This document shows positions 24,644-34,660 of a stretch of 62,873 bases of DNA, one piece after another. Under the pieces are notes generated by a model. It was not told where the DNA came from. It worked only from the letters and a program-made list of their open reading frames with translations, and did not search any database. Numbering within the stretch: position 1 is the stretch's first letter; each line of letters starts with the position of its first letter. The stretch is from Candidatus Thermochlorobacter aerophilus. Its GTDB lineage: Bacteria > Bacteroidota > Chlorobiia > Chlorobiales > Thermochlorobacteraceae. The position numbers and the translations under genes are program-made. Location of the stretch: contig PHFL01000051.1 of assembly GCA_002794105.1 (NCBI GenBank), forward strand, positions 1 through 62,873, read 5' to 3'.

Positions 24644-27600
24644 CGCGAAAGTTTCTCGGGAAGATGGTAGTGAAGCGGTAGCATGAAAGAGACGGTCGTG
24701 CCTTTACCAAGCTGGGATTCCGCCCATATCTTGCCGCCGTGTAGCTCAACGATTTGTTTGGCAATCGAAAGACCAAGTCCAGTGCCACGCGAGCCATGCT
24801 TGGAATTGGCCTGCCGATACGCATCAAAGATAAACTCAACTTCATCGGACGGGATACCTTCGCCATGGTCAATAACCATCACTCTGGCAAAAGGAGCAGA
24901 GTGCTCCAAGACCTTTTCTAAACGCACCTCAATCTGTGAATTGTGGTAAGAAAACTTGATGGCATTGCTGACGAGATTGTTGATAACGCGCGCTACCTTG
25001 TCAAAATCAAAGTAGAACAAGAAATCTTCAGGGGCAATAAATTTTTTGACTGTGATACCCTTGGCTTGCAAATCAAAATGATTTTGTTCTAACACCAAGT
25101 CAATACAGAGTTCAAGATTGCTCTTGGTGAGGTCTAACTTCACCATGCGCGATTCATACTTGGAGAAATCCAAAATTTCCTGCACCAAGCGAGTGATGTT
25201 AGAAGAAGAAAGGTAGATTTGGTCCATAATGTTGCGCAGTTTATCGAGCGGCATGGAGGCTAAATCTGTCTGCTTAAGCATTTCACTGTAGCCGAAGATG
25301 GCAGAGAGCGGTACTTTCATATCATGGACTATCATGGCAAAGAAGTTGTTACGAATGGTTTCCAGCTCTTTGCGCTGCCGCTCAAGTTCCAATTGCTTGC
25401 GCATATCGACAAGCACCGCAAAGGCACCAGTGATAGAGACTTCACCACTGGCACGAAGAATAAGCTGCGGTTCAGCAGAGATTCTGAAAGGGATGGCATC
25501 GCCAGTGCTGGTAACGAGTAAAATATTTTCTTCAGAAGACACACTGCCTGAGAAAAGCAAATGGAGTTGTCGCCTCACAGCTTCCACGGAACTGGGGTGA
25601 GCAATGTCTTCAAGTGAATAGCCAATCAGCAGGTCATTGCCACGGTTGAGCAGACGTTTGAGCGCCGCATTGACATACTCAATTTTCCCATTCTGGTCAA
25701 AAATGATAAAGCCATACTCGACATTTTCAACAATATTGCGAAACTTAGCTTCCGATACCGTCAGGCTCGTGTTGAGCTCCATGTTCTCAAGATGAGTGGC
25801 TAAGCTACTGGCAATAAGTTCAATGAGGCGCACATCATCCAAAACTTCTTGAACGGATTTTTTAACTCGAGAAAGCATTCTGCCAAGAGAAAGGAAGCCA
25901 AAGAGCTTGCCTTGAGAGCTAACAAGCGGAATGATGAAATTGATGAGGTGATCTTCACGCTCAATATGACCACAGAATACAGCAAAGGCTTCTTCAGGAG
26001 AAAGTGCTGGCAACGGCTCAAGTTCAGGGTCAGGGATATGAGCGCGCCGACGCATCTCGTTTTCAAGCCACCGCAAATCATAGCAGTAAGCATTGCCAGC
26101 GCTTTTTACGCGATTTTGTTCGCTCATAGAGAGCTCTAAGAACAATGGATTATAGATGGCTACACCTTGAGAGTAACTTTGAATAAGCGGAGCAATAGAT
26201 TTACTGGGCTGGTCATCAGAGCATGCGATGAGCTCTGGATGTTCCATGTAATAAAAGTCGGTCAGTTGCTGTTTATTCTTATCAATCAGCGCACAAAGCA
26301 CATAACGAAAACTTGACTGCTCAACGGAGCGCTCACAGACCATTTTGATTTTTTCATGCACCGAGATGGGCTGAGCAAGCTGCACATCAAGTTCCAAAAG
26401 CCGCTGAATGAACAGACTTTTTTGGAACAGGTCTTGAGATTCTTGAGCAAGGTTTTCTGTGAGCAAAAAGTTGGTTAAATCCGCTTCCACGACGCTGATA
26501 AAAAGGTCAATGGCAGTAAGGCGCGTCATGGCTTCGTTCAAGTCTTTGCAATCGATGAAGTTGCCAAGGGAGACGAAGCCAGAGATTTGCAGGTCTGTTT
26601 TTGCGCCAACATTGAGGGGAACAACCAATGTGTAGTAGTCAGCGTCAGGCGAATGAGCCTGCTTGAGTTGAAAATACTGGACAAAGTTATGGTGACCGTC
26701 AGTTGGTGATGCCTCATCTTTGATTTCAATCATCCCTCCATGTTCTGTGCCGGGAGCAGAAAGTGATGAGATATTCATCAGCGTCTTGACTTGTCGTAAA
26801 TCGCAGCAATAGACTTTCAGCGGGGAGATTCGAAATGAGTCGTTCTGGAAAATGGCAGTATAGGCTTCAGGACGGAGTTTTGAGCCCGGACGAAAAGCAT
26901 TTTGAATAAGGGTTTGCAACTGGCTGGGGACGCTACTGGAGACCGCACTTGAGCCATAGCGCACATTGCCAGCAGAGTCATACAGCACAGCACCAACAAA
27001 GTCGAAATCCGCGGCGCTGACGAGTGTATGAGTGAGCTGATGAAGCTTCTGGCTAAGCGAAGTGGCTTGTGAGATGAGGCTACTGCTTTCAAAGAGATGT
27101 GTTAAGGTTTTGCTGAGGCGCAGTTTGGCAGCCATTTCCTGCTCGCGCTGCGCTTCGAGTTGAATGAGAGAGCAATCTTGCGAGAGACGTTCGGCAAAAA
27201 GAGCAATAATTTTGGTGCGTTCAACAAACTCAGCAGTGAGCTGTTCATCGGCGGGCAGCATCCACTTGCCCAAGCGAATAAAGCCAGTTAGCTCTTTGTT
27301 TTCGGTCAGCAGTGGGAACATCAGTCCAACATGTTCATTGCCACTAAAATATTCTTGCAAGAGGCGGGTGCCTAAGTGCATCGCAGGATTGTAAGCGGCA
27401 GCGCGTATCTGCAAGCTATCGAAGGCATAGCAATATCCTGCAGAAAAGCTGGAAGAAAAAATGATACTTAAGGTGCGCAAGGGAACTGGAGCCCCTTTTC
27501 GGTAGCGCCGCTCAAACCGCATTTGTTCATGCCTGACATCGGCTTGTGGATGAACGAAACTGTGAGCGTGTGTAATATGCCCCGTGCGGTCATACAAAAC

Positions 27601-29370
27601 AATAGAAGCAGAGGTAAAGCCTAGATCTAAGGCTATCGCTTCAGAAGCAATAGCAAACTTTTCGGAGATGTTTTTTGCAGACTGTATGCGCAAGCTAGTA
27701 GTGAAGAGTAAATCTAAAAGCTCATGCAGGGTTTTGTTTTGTATAGCATATTGTTTGCACTCCGATTGCGCTTGCAGGCGAGAAATATCGCGAGCAATAA
27801 TATCGGTTAAAAGCGAAGCAATCCGCAATTGATGCTGTAAAAACGCCGTGCGGTGATGAACATCATCTGACGGCGCATCAAGCTCGAGCGTAATGTAGCC
27901 TAAGACCGTATTGCCAGAGAGCAAAAAGAGGAACAATCCAATATCACGGTCGTAAAAAAAGCGCTCTAATTGATGACGGCAAAGCGTAGAAGAGAGCCAC
28001 TCATCTGGAACTTTGATGCCGTTTTCCAGTGCAGATTGAATGGCAGAAATTTGTGTACCACTAAGGCAGTAGATGTGCTCAACTTGCAGCGTGGGAGATG
28101 AGGCAATAAAATCACAAAGGTAGCGCGGCAAGACAAATTTCTCGGACAAAAAAGGACGCAGAGGCGGTGCGTTGGAAGCACTATAAAGCTGCATTTGCGG
28201 GAGCTCATCGGATTGCTGAAAAAGCATAACCGCGCAGTGAGAAAAGCCACATAGATTAACCAATGCGTAGCCAAAAACTTGGACTTTGGCTTCAATCGTC
28301 GTCTGTTCACTAATCTGTTGAGAAATGGTCAAGATGAGCTCCAAAAAATTTGTTGTGCCGCTCTCTGAATCAGAGATAAAGGGTGTATCAACGGCTGGCG
28401 CAGCGTTGGGTGGCACAGGTGCGTTATCTGCAACGGTGGAGAGCGCTGCAGAAGACGACGACGCAGCTGAAACTTGGCTTTCTAAATTACTTGAGAAAGC
28501 CTGTAGCGCCTGCTCTATAGTCAATCCAACAGAACGAATAAAGCTATCAATAACCTGCTGCAACTCTAAAACCTGCTCTTGAGAGAACGCTATATCGTGC
28601 AGGCTTTCGCCGATGAAGATAGTGCCGAAAAGTGAGCTATCGGATTTGCACAAAGGTAGCATCACAGCGTAGGCGCCGCTGGCTTTGAGGCGAGCGCTAC
28701 TGTTGTAGAACATGAAAAGAATCTCGAGCGGAATTTTGCGCAAAGCAAGCCGTGTAGATGCAGAGTCAGGTATTTGACGAGTTGACTCAAGTAAAGAACG
28801 TGGTTTATGTGCAGACGCCGTGGTTACTGGATTTGCAACAGGAGTAAACACCACGAAAGGTAAAGGCAAACAGGGCGCACCAGGAATCGTCTCTATATCA
28901 TGCTTTTCGAGGCAGTAAGTATTCTGAACCCGATACTTCTTCTGCCGAGGAAGGGCGTTGTAGAACTCTTGAAGACAGTGAGCTGGCTGGGAAAGATATT
29001 CAAGAAAAGCTGTACGCTGAACTTCACGAGGTTGCAGTGAATGAAAATGCGCATGATAAACTGAAAAGTCGGACCTAAACACAACCGCTGCCGCAAATGA
29101 CACAGATAGCATTTGCGTAAGAGCAGAACAAACAAGGCGCAGCTGGTCTGGCACAGAATGTATGCGCTGCAAGGCTTGCAGTTCAGATTGCAAGTCATCA
29201 GATAGCAGCTTAGGGGAACGAGGATAAAACTGACGAGAAAGCTCACTGCATGCCTCTGAAAAAAAACTGGGAATAGCTGAGCTTAGTGCTGAAAAGCGTG
29301 GAGCTTGAGACGCATCAGATGAAGCAGAGCTCACACTGTGGGGCGATGTATTGGATTGACGTTCTGCCAT
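24640..29370 (-). CDS. Very large histidine kinase with five GAF-like repeats and a PAS domain
   Basis: The 1576-residue product has no clear membrane segment and looks cytoplasmic. Five GAF-like repeats start near residues 50, 342, 550, 755 and 985. Each carries a YC motif about 90-110 residues in (NTYCLEKHDIE, HIYCLSGTQI, GYCYAFDSLQI, VYCCDLRQVK, AYCYDLRWLE), usually followed by a strand like LxGFIxLG. A PAS domain lies at about 1205-1325 (FRNIVENVEYGFIIFDQNGK). The kinase core has the phospho-acceptor His1349 in MIVHDMKVPLSAIFGY, N box VINNLVSNAIKFSYHN, and G boxes VIDHGEGIPSDE and GSRGTGLGLSIAKQIV. No receiver domain or partner regulator is next to it. It starts 56 bases after nuoL on the same strand and may be cotranscribed with nuoKL. 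The signal is unknown. Confidence 0.9.
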   Translation of the reverse strand: MAERQSNTSPHSVSSASSDASQAPRFSALSSAIPSFFSEACSELSRQFYPRSPKLLSDDLQSELQALQRIHSVPDQLRLVCSALTQMLSVSFAAAVVFRSDFSVYHAHFHSLQPREVQRTAFLEYLSQPAHCLQEFYNALPRQKKYRVQNTYCLEKHDIETIPGAPCLPLPFVVFTPVANPVTTASAHKPRSLLESTRQIPDSASTRLALRKIPLEILFMFYNSSARLKASGAYAVMLPLCKSDSSLFGTIFIGESLHDIAFSQEQVLELQQVIDSFIRSVGLTIEQALQAFSSNLESQVSAASSSSAALSTVADNAPVPPNAAPAVDTPFISDSESGTTNFLELILTISQQISEQTTIEAKVQVFGYALVNLCGFSHCAVMLFQQSDELPQMQLYSASNAPPLRPFLSEKFVLPRYLCDFIASSPTLQVEHIYCLSGTQISAIQSALENGIKVPDEWLSSTLCRHQLERFFYDRDIGLFLFLLSGNTVLGYITLELDAPSDDVHHRTAFLQHQLRIASLLTDIIARDISRLQAQSECKQYAIQNKTLHELLDLLFTTSLRIQSAKNISEKFAIASEAIALDLGFTSASIVLYDRTGHITHAHSFVHPQADVRHEQMRFERRYRKGAPVPLRTLSIIFSSSFSAGYCYAFDSLQIRAAAYNPAMHLGTRLLQEYFSGNEHVGLMFPLLTENKELTGFIRLGKWMLPADEQLTAEFVERTKIIALFAERLSQDCSLIQLEAQREQEMAAKLRLSKTLTHLFESSSLISQATSLSQKLHQLTHTLVSAADFDFVGAVLYDSAGNVRYGSSAVSSSVPSQLQTLIQNAFRPGSKLRPEAYTAIFQNDSFRISPLKVYCCDLRQVKTLMNISSLSAPGTEHGGMIEIKDEASPTDGHHNFVQYFQLKQAHSPDADYYTLVVPLNVGAKTDLQISGFVSLGNFIDCKDLNEAMTRLTAIDLFISVVEADLTNFLLTENLAQESQDLFQKSLFIQRLLELDVQLAQPISVHEKIKMVCERSVEQSSFRYVLCALIDKNKQQLTDFYYMEHPELIACSDDQPSKSIAPLIQSYSQGVAIYNPLFLELSMSEQNRVKSAGNAYCYDLRWLENEMRRRAHIPDPELEPLPALSPEEAFAVFCGHIEREDHLINFIIPLVSSQGKLFGFLSLGRMLSRVKKSVQEVLDDVRLIELIASSLATHLENMELNTSLTVSEAKFRNIVENVEYGFIIFDQNGKIEYVNAALKRLLNRGNDLLIGYSLEDIAHPSSVEAVRRQLHLLFSGSVSSEENILLVTSTGDAIPFRISAEPQLILRASGEVSITGAFAVLVDMRKQLELERQRKELETIRNNFFAMIVHDMKVPLSAIFGYSEMLKQTDLASMPLDKLRNIMDQIYLSSSNITRLVQEILDFSKYESRMVKLDLTKSNLELCIDLVLEQNHFDLQAKGITVKKFIAPEDFLFYFDFDKVARVINNLVSNAIKFSYHNSQIEVRLEKVLEHSAPFARVMVIDHGEGIPSDEVEFIFDAYRQANSKHGSRGTGLGLSIAKQIVELHGGKIWAESQLGKGTTVSFMLPLHYHLPEKLSR

Positions 29371-29426
29371 GGTCTATGATTCTCTCCCATTTCAACAACT
29401 CCGACATAGCCTACCAACAAATCATG

Positions 29427-31340
29427 CTATGAAATGTTGAACAGTATAAAAGTAAGGATAACCATCAGCCCAAACATGATAGCAATCGCGTAGCTTTGTG
29501 CGACGCCCGACTGCAGGCGCCGCAGGACTTGTCCTAGCGCAAGCATAGCTGTTCCTAACCCATTAAATGTGTTATTCAAAAGCAGCCGTTCAACGGCATC
29601 AGTGCTGCGTGTAAGCACGCTTTGAAAGGGCTTTACGACGAGAATGTCATAGAGCTCATCAATATAGTATTTTTTGGCAAGCAGAAGACGCCACCCGCTT
29701 TCGGCTTCCAGCGGAGATTTCGAGTAAATTGAATAAGCAAAAAATAGCCCGCCGATTGCAATCACACTTGAGGCGCCAAGCAAAATCCACTCGGCAGCAT
29801 GCGAGAGGGAATGCGTAATGTCAGGCAGCAGCAGCCAACGATGCAAAACACCGTGCTCAACCAAAACCGCTGGTAAATTGAGCAAGCCGCCCAATACAGA
29901 AAGTGCCGCCAAAATCCATAGTGGCAAAGTCATGGTAAAAGGCGATTCGTGAGGATGTTGGTGCGAGTCGTATCGAGCAGAGCCTAAAAAGGTCAGTGTA
30001 TAGAGCCGCATGCTGTAAAATGCCGTCAAACCAGCGGTAAGAATGCCGATGGCATAAAGTAGTGTCTGACCAGAAGCAAAAGTATGCATGAGAATTTCAT
30101 CCTTGCTGAAAAATCCGGCTGTAAGAGGAAAACCAGCCAGCGCCAATGAACCAACAAAGAATGTGGTCGCCGTTGCAGGCATGGCGGTGCGCAAGCCGCC
30201 CATTTTTCGAATGTCTTGTTCATCTTCTAAAGCATGGATAACCGAACCGCTGCCCAAAAACAAACAAGCTTTGAAGAAAGCATGTGTAACCAAATGGAAC
30301 ATCGCCGCCGAGAATGCACCAACGCCCAGTGCCAAAAACATATACCCTAACTGCGACACCGTCGAGTATGCCAAAACCTTCTTGATGTCGTTTTGCGCAA
30401 GGGCAATCGTAGCGGCGATGATAGCCGTCAGAGCGCCAATTATGGCGATGAGCGTCATGGTCGATGGAGCCAGCGTGTAGAGCGGTGCCAAGCGTGAAAT
30501 CAGGTAGATGCCACTGGTAACCATCGTGGCAGCATGGATAAGCGCGGAAACCGGAGTTGGACCAGCCATGGCATCGGGCAACCATGTATAAAGCGGAATC
30601 TGTGCAGATTTGCCCGTGCAACCGATGAAAATCAGCAGAGTAATCCAGAAAAGATGTGTGTCGTCAAAAGCGGAGAGTTGCGCCAAAATTGCGTTGAAGT
30701 CAAGCGTGTGAATGCGCTGAAAGATAAGGAACATCGCCGCAAGCATGGCAAAATCGCCAATGCGATTCATCACGAAGGCTTTGTTGGCAGCATCAGTTGT
30801 CGTAGAAATGCCAACGCCATCGAAGCGCCGGTCATACCAAAATCCAATCAGCAGGTATGAGCAGAGTCCCACCCCTTCCCAGCCAAGGAACATCAGCGGC
30901 ATATTGGCAGCCAGCACAAGATTGAGCATGGCAAAAATGAAAAGGTTGAGATAGCTGAAAAACCTTGCAAAACCTGCATCGCCGTGCATGTAGCCAATTG
31001 AGTAGAAGTGAATCAAGCTGCCGACGCCAGTTACCACCAGCATCATCGTCACAGAAAGCGTATCTATCTGGTAGGCAATGGCGACTTGCATGTTGCCAGC
31101 GGCGAACCATTCATAGACAGGCACAACGAAGAGACGCAAGTTTTCAGGAAGGGAAAGAAGCTCGAGCAAAAAGCCGATGCCAAACACAAATGGAATCACC
31201 ACACTAAGCGTTGAAAGCATGCCCAACAAAAACTCACGCGAAGCCTGTTTTTCGCCGATGAAATTCAGGCGGTCAAGTAGCCCGCACAAAAGAAAGCCGA
31301 CGAGCGGAGAGAGAACTGCAAACAAGATATGCTCGTGCAT
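29427..31340 (-). CDS. nuoL: NADH-quinone oxidoreductase subunit L
   Basis: NuoL is the large antiporter-like membrane subunit at the distal end of complex I that takes part in proton pumping. The 637-residue product is hydrophobic throughout and has the family motifs: FLGWEGVGLCSYLLIGFWY, NKAFVMNRIGDFAML, TGKSAQIPLYTWLPDAM followed by GPTPVSALIHAATMVTSGIY, and the Lys region NDIKKVLAYSTVSQLGYM. The long C-terminal amphipathic helix and last membrane helix are present. nuoK lies 55 bases upstream. nuoM and nuoN, which usually follow, are absent; the next gene is the large kinase. Confidence 0.96.
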   Translation of the reverse strand: MHEHILFAVLSPLVGFLLCGLLDRLNFIGEKQASREFLLGMLSTLSVVIPFVFGIGFLLELLSLPENLRLFVVPVYEWFAAGNMQVAIAYQIDTLSVTMMLVVTGVGSLIHFYSIGYMHGDAGFARFFSYLNLFIFAMLNLVLAANMPLMFLGWEGVGLCSYLLIGFWYDRRFDGVGISTTTDAANKAFVMNRIGDFAMLAAMFLIFQRIHTLDFNAILAQLSAFDDTHLFWITLLIFIGCTGKSAQIPLYTWLPDAMAGPTPVSALIHAATMVTSGIYLISRLAPLYTLAPSTMTLIAIIGALTAIIAATIALAQNDIKKVLAYSTVSQLGYMFLALGVGAFSAAMFHLVTHAFFKACLFLGSGSVIHALEDEQDIRKMGGLRTAMPATATTFFVGSLALAGFPLTAGFFSKDEILMHTFASGQTLLYAIGILTAGLTAFYSMRLYTLTFLGSARYDSHQHPHESPFTMTLPLWILAALSVLGGLLNLPAVLVEHGVLHRWLLLPDITHSLSHAAEWILLGASSVIAIGGLFFAYSIYSKSPLEAESGWRLLLAKKYYIDELYDILVVKPFQSVLTRSTDAVERLLLNNTFNGLGTAMLALGQVLRRLQSGVAQSYAIAIMFGLMVILTFILFNIS

Positions 31341-31364
31341 AAGAAGACGGATTAGGTGAATAAT

Positions 31365-31388
31365 TAGTTATGCATGTAGTTATGCATG
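31365..31388. repeat. Tandem 12-bp duplication between nuoK and nuoL
   Basis: TAGTTATGCATG is present twice in direct succession in the 55-base gap between nuoK and nuoL. Each copy contains the palindrome ATGCAT. Confidence 0.85.
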
Positions 31389-31395
31389 CAAACTT

Positions 31396-31701
31396 TTAGC
31401 CTTTTAGCAAATTGATTTCATCCATGTTAATCGTTTGCCGATTGCGAAAAAGTGAAATGACAATTGCAAGTCCAACAGCCACTTCGGCAGCGGCAACCGT
31501 CATCACAAAAAACACCATCATTTGACCTTGAATATCGGCAAGGAAATGTGAAAATGCCACAAACGAAAGATTGACCGCATTGAGCATCAGTTCAACACAC
31601 ATGAAAATCAAAATTGCGTTGCGCCGCACCAGCACCCCAACAACGCCGACTGTAAACATGAAGGCGGAAAGCCACAGGTAGTGATTAAGTGAAAGCTCCA
31701 T
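31396..31701 (-). CDS. nuoK: NADH-quinone oxidoreductase subunit K
   Basis: NuoK is a small three-helix membrane subunit of complex I. The 101-residue product has [20 protein letters not shown], the helix with the conserved Glu in [19 protein letters not shown], and [17 protein letters not shown] with the second Glu, as in the family. The frame continues 45 bases further up, but ATG 31701 starts at the usual place. nuoJ, its normal upstream neighbour, is not here; a TonB receptor gene with its own terminator lies upstream instead. Confidence 0.95.
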   Translation of the reverse strand: MELSLNHYLWLSAFMFTVGVVGVLVRRNAILIFMCVELMLNAVNLSFVAFSHFLADIQGQMMVFFVMTVAAAEVAVGLAIVISLFRNRQTINMDEINLLKG

Positions 31702-31785
31702 GTTGAAACTCCGTTCTTGTGTGAGAAAACTTACTGCAATATACAAAACTCTTCAAGAGAGAGACGCCAAAGTTGGCATTACTTG

Positions 31786-31820
31786 AAAAAAGAGAAGGTT
31801 TGCCGGCAGGCAAACCTTCT
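31786..31820 (-). terminator. Rho-independent terminator of the TonB receptor gene
   Basis: On the minus strand a perfect 12-bp stem (AGAAGGTTTGCC with GGCAAACCTTCT, 4-nt loop) is followed by C and six T. It lies 28 bases after the receptor stop and separates it from nuoK. Confidence 0.88.
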
Positions 31821-31847
31821 GTGTGCAACCCACAAAGAGACGAAGAA

Positions 31848-34547
31848 TCAATAAAATGCAGGTATCGTATAGCGCAATTCACCCAAAAAGAAGCGAGGAA
31901 TTGCAGGCGAAGCGACCATCTCGCGCTGAACCGTGTTGAAGAGGTTTGTTACAGAAACTGAAAACAGCAGCTCTTTTGTGATGTTGATACCAGCGCTCAA
32001 ATCCACTGTTACAAAGCCGCCAAGAGGTCCGCGGTTGAAAAGAAAGGTCGCTGCCGCAGGGTTATTTGGACCAAGTGGCTGACTGGGGTCACGAGGCACA
32101 ATCGTGCGCGTGCCTTCGCCGAATCGACCCGCATAGTGCACGCCCGAGACAAAATCATAAGAGGAAACATAGCGCACAACAAGCGACCCGAAGAGCAGAC
32201 CGTTGGCAATATCCGTGGCATTGATAAAGAGCGATGCCTTATGCTCTGGCGTGTTCACACTAATTTCGTTCGGCGTAACCACGCCATCGCGGTTGACATC
32301 AAAGACCAAACGGTTCCCATCTCGCTTGTTGGGGTCAAAGTCAGGGCGAAACCATGAGTAATTCAAGCCAATCGACCACTTGTTAGCGAAGTTGTAACTC
32401 AAGCCCAAGTCAATGCCAAAGGCAGTAACTTGACCGAAGTTCACGTATGTCTGAACAAACTGCGGTTGAACATCGGTGTTGCCGATGCGAACAACGCGTT
32501 GGTCAGGGGCAAAGCTGGAATAAAGTGGCACTGCTGGGCTGATGAAATCCGCTGAATTTTGGAAGTAGGCACTAAAGTCAAGAAAGAGATTGCCTACAAG
32601 TATGCCGCGGTAGCCCAGTTCGTAGGTGTCGACTCTCTCGGGACGAAGTTTATCGAACACGGTGCCATTTTGAAGCGTAAAGCCTTCGGAATTGCCCGTG
32701 ATAGCAAGCGTAGATCCACCAACCACAGCCGCCGGAACAAAGATGAACATGTTGAGAACGGTCGGAGCAACATACCCGCGCCCATATGTTACGCGGAACG
32801 TGCCAGCTTCAATGCTGTAAGTGGCGCCAAGTTTCGGTGCAAGCATGCCCCCAAAAACATCATGGTTGTCGTAGCGCAGCGCACCAAGAAAACGTAGTTG
32901 GTCTGTAGCGTTAAACTCAACTTGCCCAGCGCCACCGATTTGTTTGATAGACGGAATACTGATAAAACTTTCGGGAAGAAGTCGCCCTGAGCCGAGTGTC
33001 GTAGAGCCATCGCCACGAAAAGCAACATTATCACCAAGGTAAGTGCCATCACTGCGGGGGTTATCGGCTTGATAGTTAAACGCTAACACAAAACGCAGTC
33101 TATCGCCAATTTGGTTGTTATACTGCACTTCTGCATTGAGGCGGGAGGAGAGCTCGCTAAAGCGCGCGGCTTCGATAGCTTCACGGGCGGTGATGGTGCC
33201 GCGCAGCACACGATTGACCCGATTGGTATCGCGCAAGGGACCAAAGAGCGTTGGCACAGGTACAATGTTACCGTTCATAATGTTGGTTACATTTTGAATC
33301 GGGAAAGTATTGCCAGAGTTGTTCCAAGTGTTGTAGAGCTGCGCAAAAAGTCGTGGTGAGACAAACTTCGCCTGCCAGTATGCAAACAGCCAGTTGTTGA
33401 TGTAGTTGCGTCCAGCGTTGGTTGGTGCGGCGCCCCAGTTGTTGCTTTGTCCATATGAGAGCACAAGGTCAGGGCGGTCGCCAAGAAAGTTGAGCTCGAA
33501 AGGCAGGTTCCAAATGAGCGTACCTTCGCCACGGATGTGTTTTATGGAAAATAAATCTTCGTCTGTATCAATGCGTCCTGTGGCACGCGCATCAAAGCCA
33601 GGGCGGGTGATGATAGGATTGGCAGGATTGAAGTGCGGGATATTGCCGCCGTTGGCAGGCGTCTGATAAACTGTGTCGACAAAATCCCAGTCTCGTGCTG
33701 TCATGTATTCAAACGTGGCTTTCCATGCAAAATCTCCAACTGCGCCAGCATGTCGGAAACGACCTGAAAAGTAGGACTGCAAGCCGCCGTTTACAACAAG
33801 CATGGTGCCCTGCGATGTGCGCGGGTCTTTGCTGACCACATTGACCACACCATTGTGTGCATTCGGTCCATACAGTGCAGAGGAAGGACCTAAAATCATC
33901 TCAACGCTGGCAATATCTTCTTTGATGTTGGTGTTCAGGTTGCCAATTGGCAAGCCGTTGCCGGGCAAAATGGAAAATCGTCCGTCCGTGATAACAAGCA
34001 TACGCGTATTGAACGCCGAGTTAAATCCACGTGCATTGATGCCTACCCCATCGACACCAGAGCGCACAAAATCTACACCTCTGAGTGTGGCTAAGGCTTG
34101 TCCATAGGCTGCATAAGCTGTGCGGTCAAGCTCAGCGGAACTGACAGCTTGTATCGAGGCAGGCGCATCGGTTACTTTCTCGGTGCGACGAGAAGCCCCA
34201 AACACGACCAGTTCCTGCGTTTGTGCCGTAATTTCTTCAAGAGCAATATCCAGCACATTATTGCCCTCTACGAGCTCAACGGTGCGTTCAACTGTCCTAT
34301 AGCCCATGTAGGTGACCACAAGGGTAATGCGTCCGGGCTGAAGTCCGCTGAGGCTGTAGGTGCCGTTGGGTCTGGAAGTGGTGCCTTTGGTGGTGCCACG
34401 AATAAGGATGCTGGCACCGGGCAGTGGCGATTTAGTTGCCTTATCGGTTATGCTGCCGCTAAGTGAGCTAGTTTGTGCAAAGCTGGTAACGCCAAAGAAG
34501 AAAAGTGCGATGAAGACGCAAATAGCATAATGCAGGGCATTTTGCAT
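31848..34547 (-). CDS. TonB-dependent receptor with N-terminal carboxypeptidase-like domain
   Basis: The 899-residue product has a signal peptide (residues 1-25, ending SFAQ), a carboxypeptidase regulatory-like beta domain (about 28-110: GSITDKATKSPLPGASILI, then GTYSLSGLQPG), a TonB plug (about 125-240: TDAPASIQAVSSAELDR, then VEMILGPSSALYGPNAHNGV with VVNVVSKDP) and a large barrel ending LFNTVQREM and a terminal aromatic TIPAFY. The layout is that of Bacteroidetes and Chlorobi receptors. AAAGGAGG stands just before the ATG, a strong ribosome binding site. No SusD partner and no cofactor genes are adjacent, so the ligand (metal chelate, peptide or other) cannot be told. It is a single-gene unit with its own terminator. 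Confidence 0.92.
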   Translation of the reverse strand: MQNALHYAICVFIALFFFGVTSFAQTSSLSGSITDKATKSPLPGASILIRGTTKGTTSRPNGTYSLSGLQPGRITLVVTYMGYRTVERTVELVEGNNVLDIALEEITAQTQELVVFGASRRTEKVTDAPASIQAVSSAELDRTAYAAYGQALATLRGVDFVRSGVDGVGINARGFNSAFNTRMLVITDGRFSILPGNGLPIGNLNTNIKEDIASVEMILGPSSALYGPNAHNGVVNVVSKDPRTSQGTMLVVNGGLQSYFSGRFRHAGAVGDFAWKATFEYMTARDWDFVDTVYQTPANGGNIPHFNPANPIITRPGFDARATGRIDTDEDLFSIKHIRGEGTLIWNLPFELNFLGDRPDLVLSYGQSNNWGAAPTNAGRNYINNWLFAYWQAKFVSPRLFAQLYNTWNNSGNTFPIQNVTNIMNGNIVPVPTLFGPLRDTNRVNRVLRGTITAREAIEAARFSELSSRLNAEVQYNNQIGDRLRFVLAFNYQADNPRSDGTYLGDNVAFRGDGSTTLGSGRLLPESFISIPSIKQIGGAGQVEFNATDQLRFLGALRYDNHDVFGGMLAPKLGATYSIEAGTFRVTYGRGYVAPTVLNMFIFVPAAVVGGSTLAITGNSEGFTLQNGTVFDKLRPERVDTYELGYRGILVGNLFLDFSAYFQNSADFISPAVPLYSSFAPDQRVVRIGNTDVQPQFVQTYVNFGQVTAFGIDLGLSYNFANKWSIGLNYSWFRPDFDPNKRDGNRLVFDVNRDGVVTPNEISVNTPEHKASLFINATDIANGLLFGSLVVRYVSSYDFVSGVHYAGRFGEGTRTIVPRDPSQPLGPNNPAAATFLFNRGPLGGFVTVDLSAGINITKELLFSVSVTNLFNTVQREMVASPAIPRFFLGELRYTIPAFY

Positions 34548-34660
34548 GTTGTCCTCCTTTGTCAGTTAATTGGAAGAATGTTCAGGTACAGCGTGAGAAT
34601 AAATAAGCGTTTGATGTTTTCCAAAAGTTTGGCTGATTAAAAACTCTTGCTCGAAAAAAA

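Noticed and set aside
30026..31207. Several frames on both strands inside nuoL
   Set aside because: nuoL is complete with all its motifs; the others are overlaps without ribosome binding sites.
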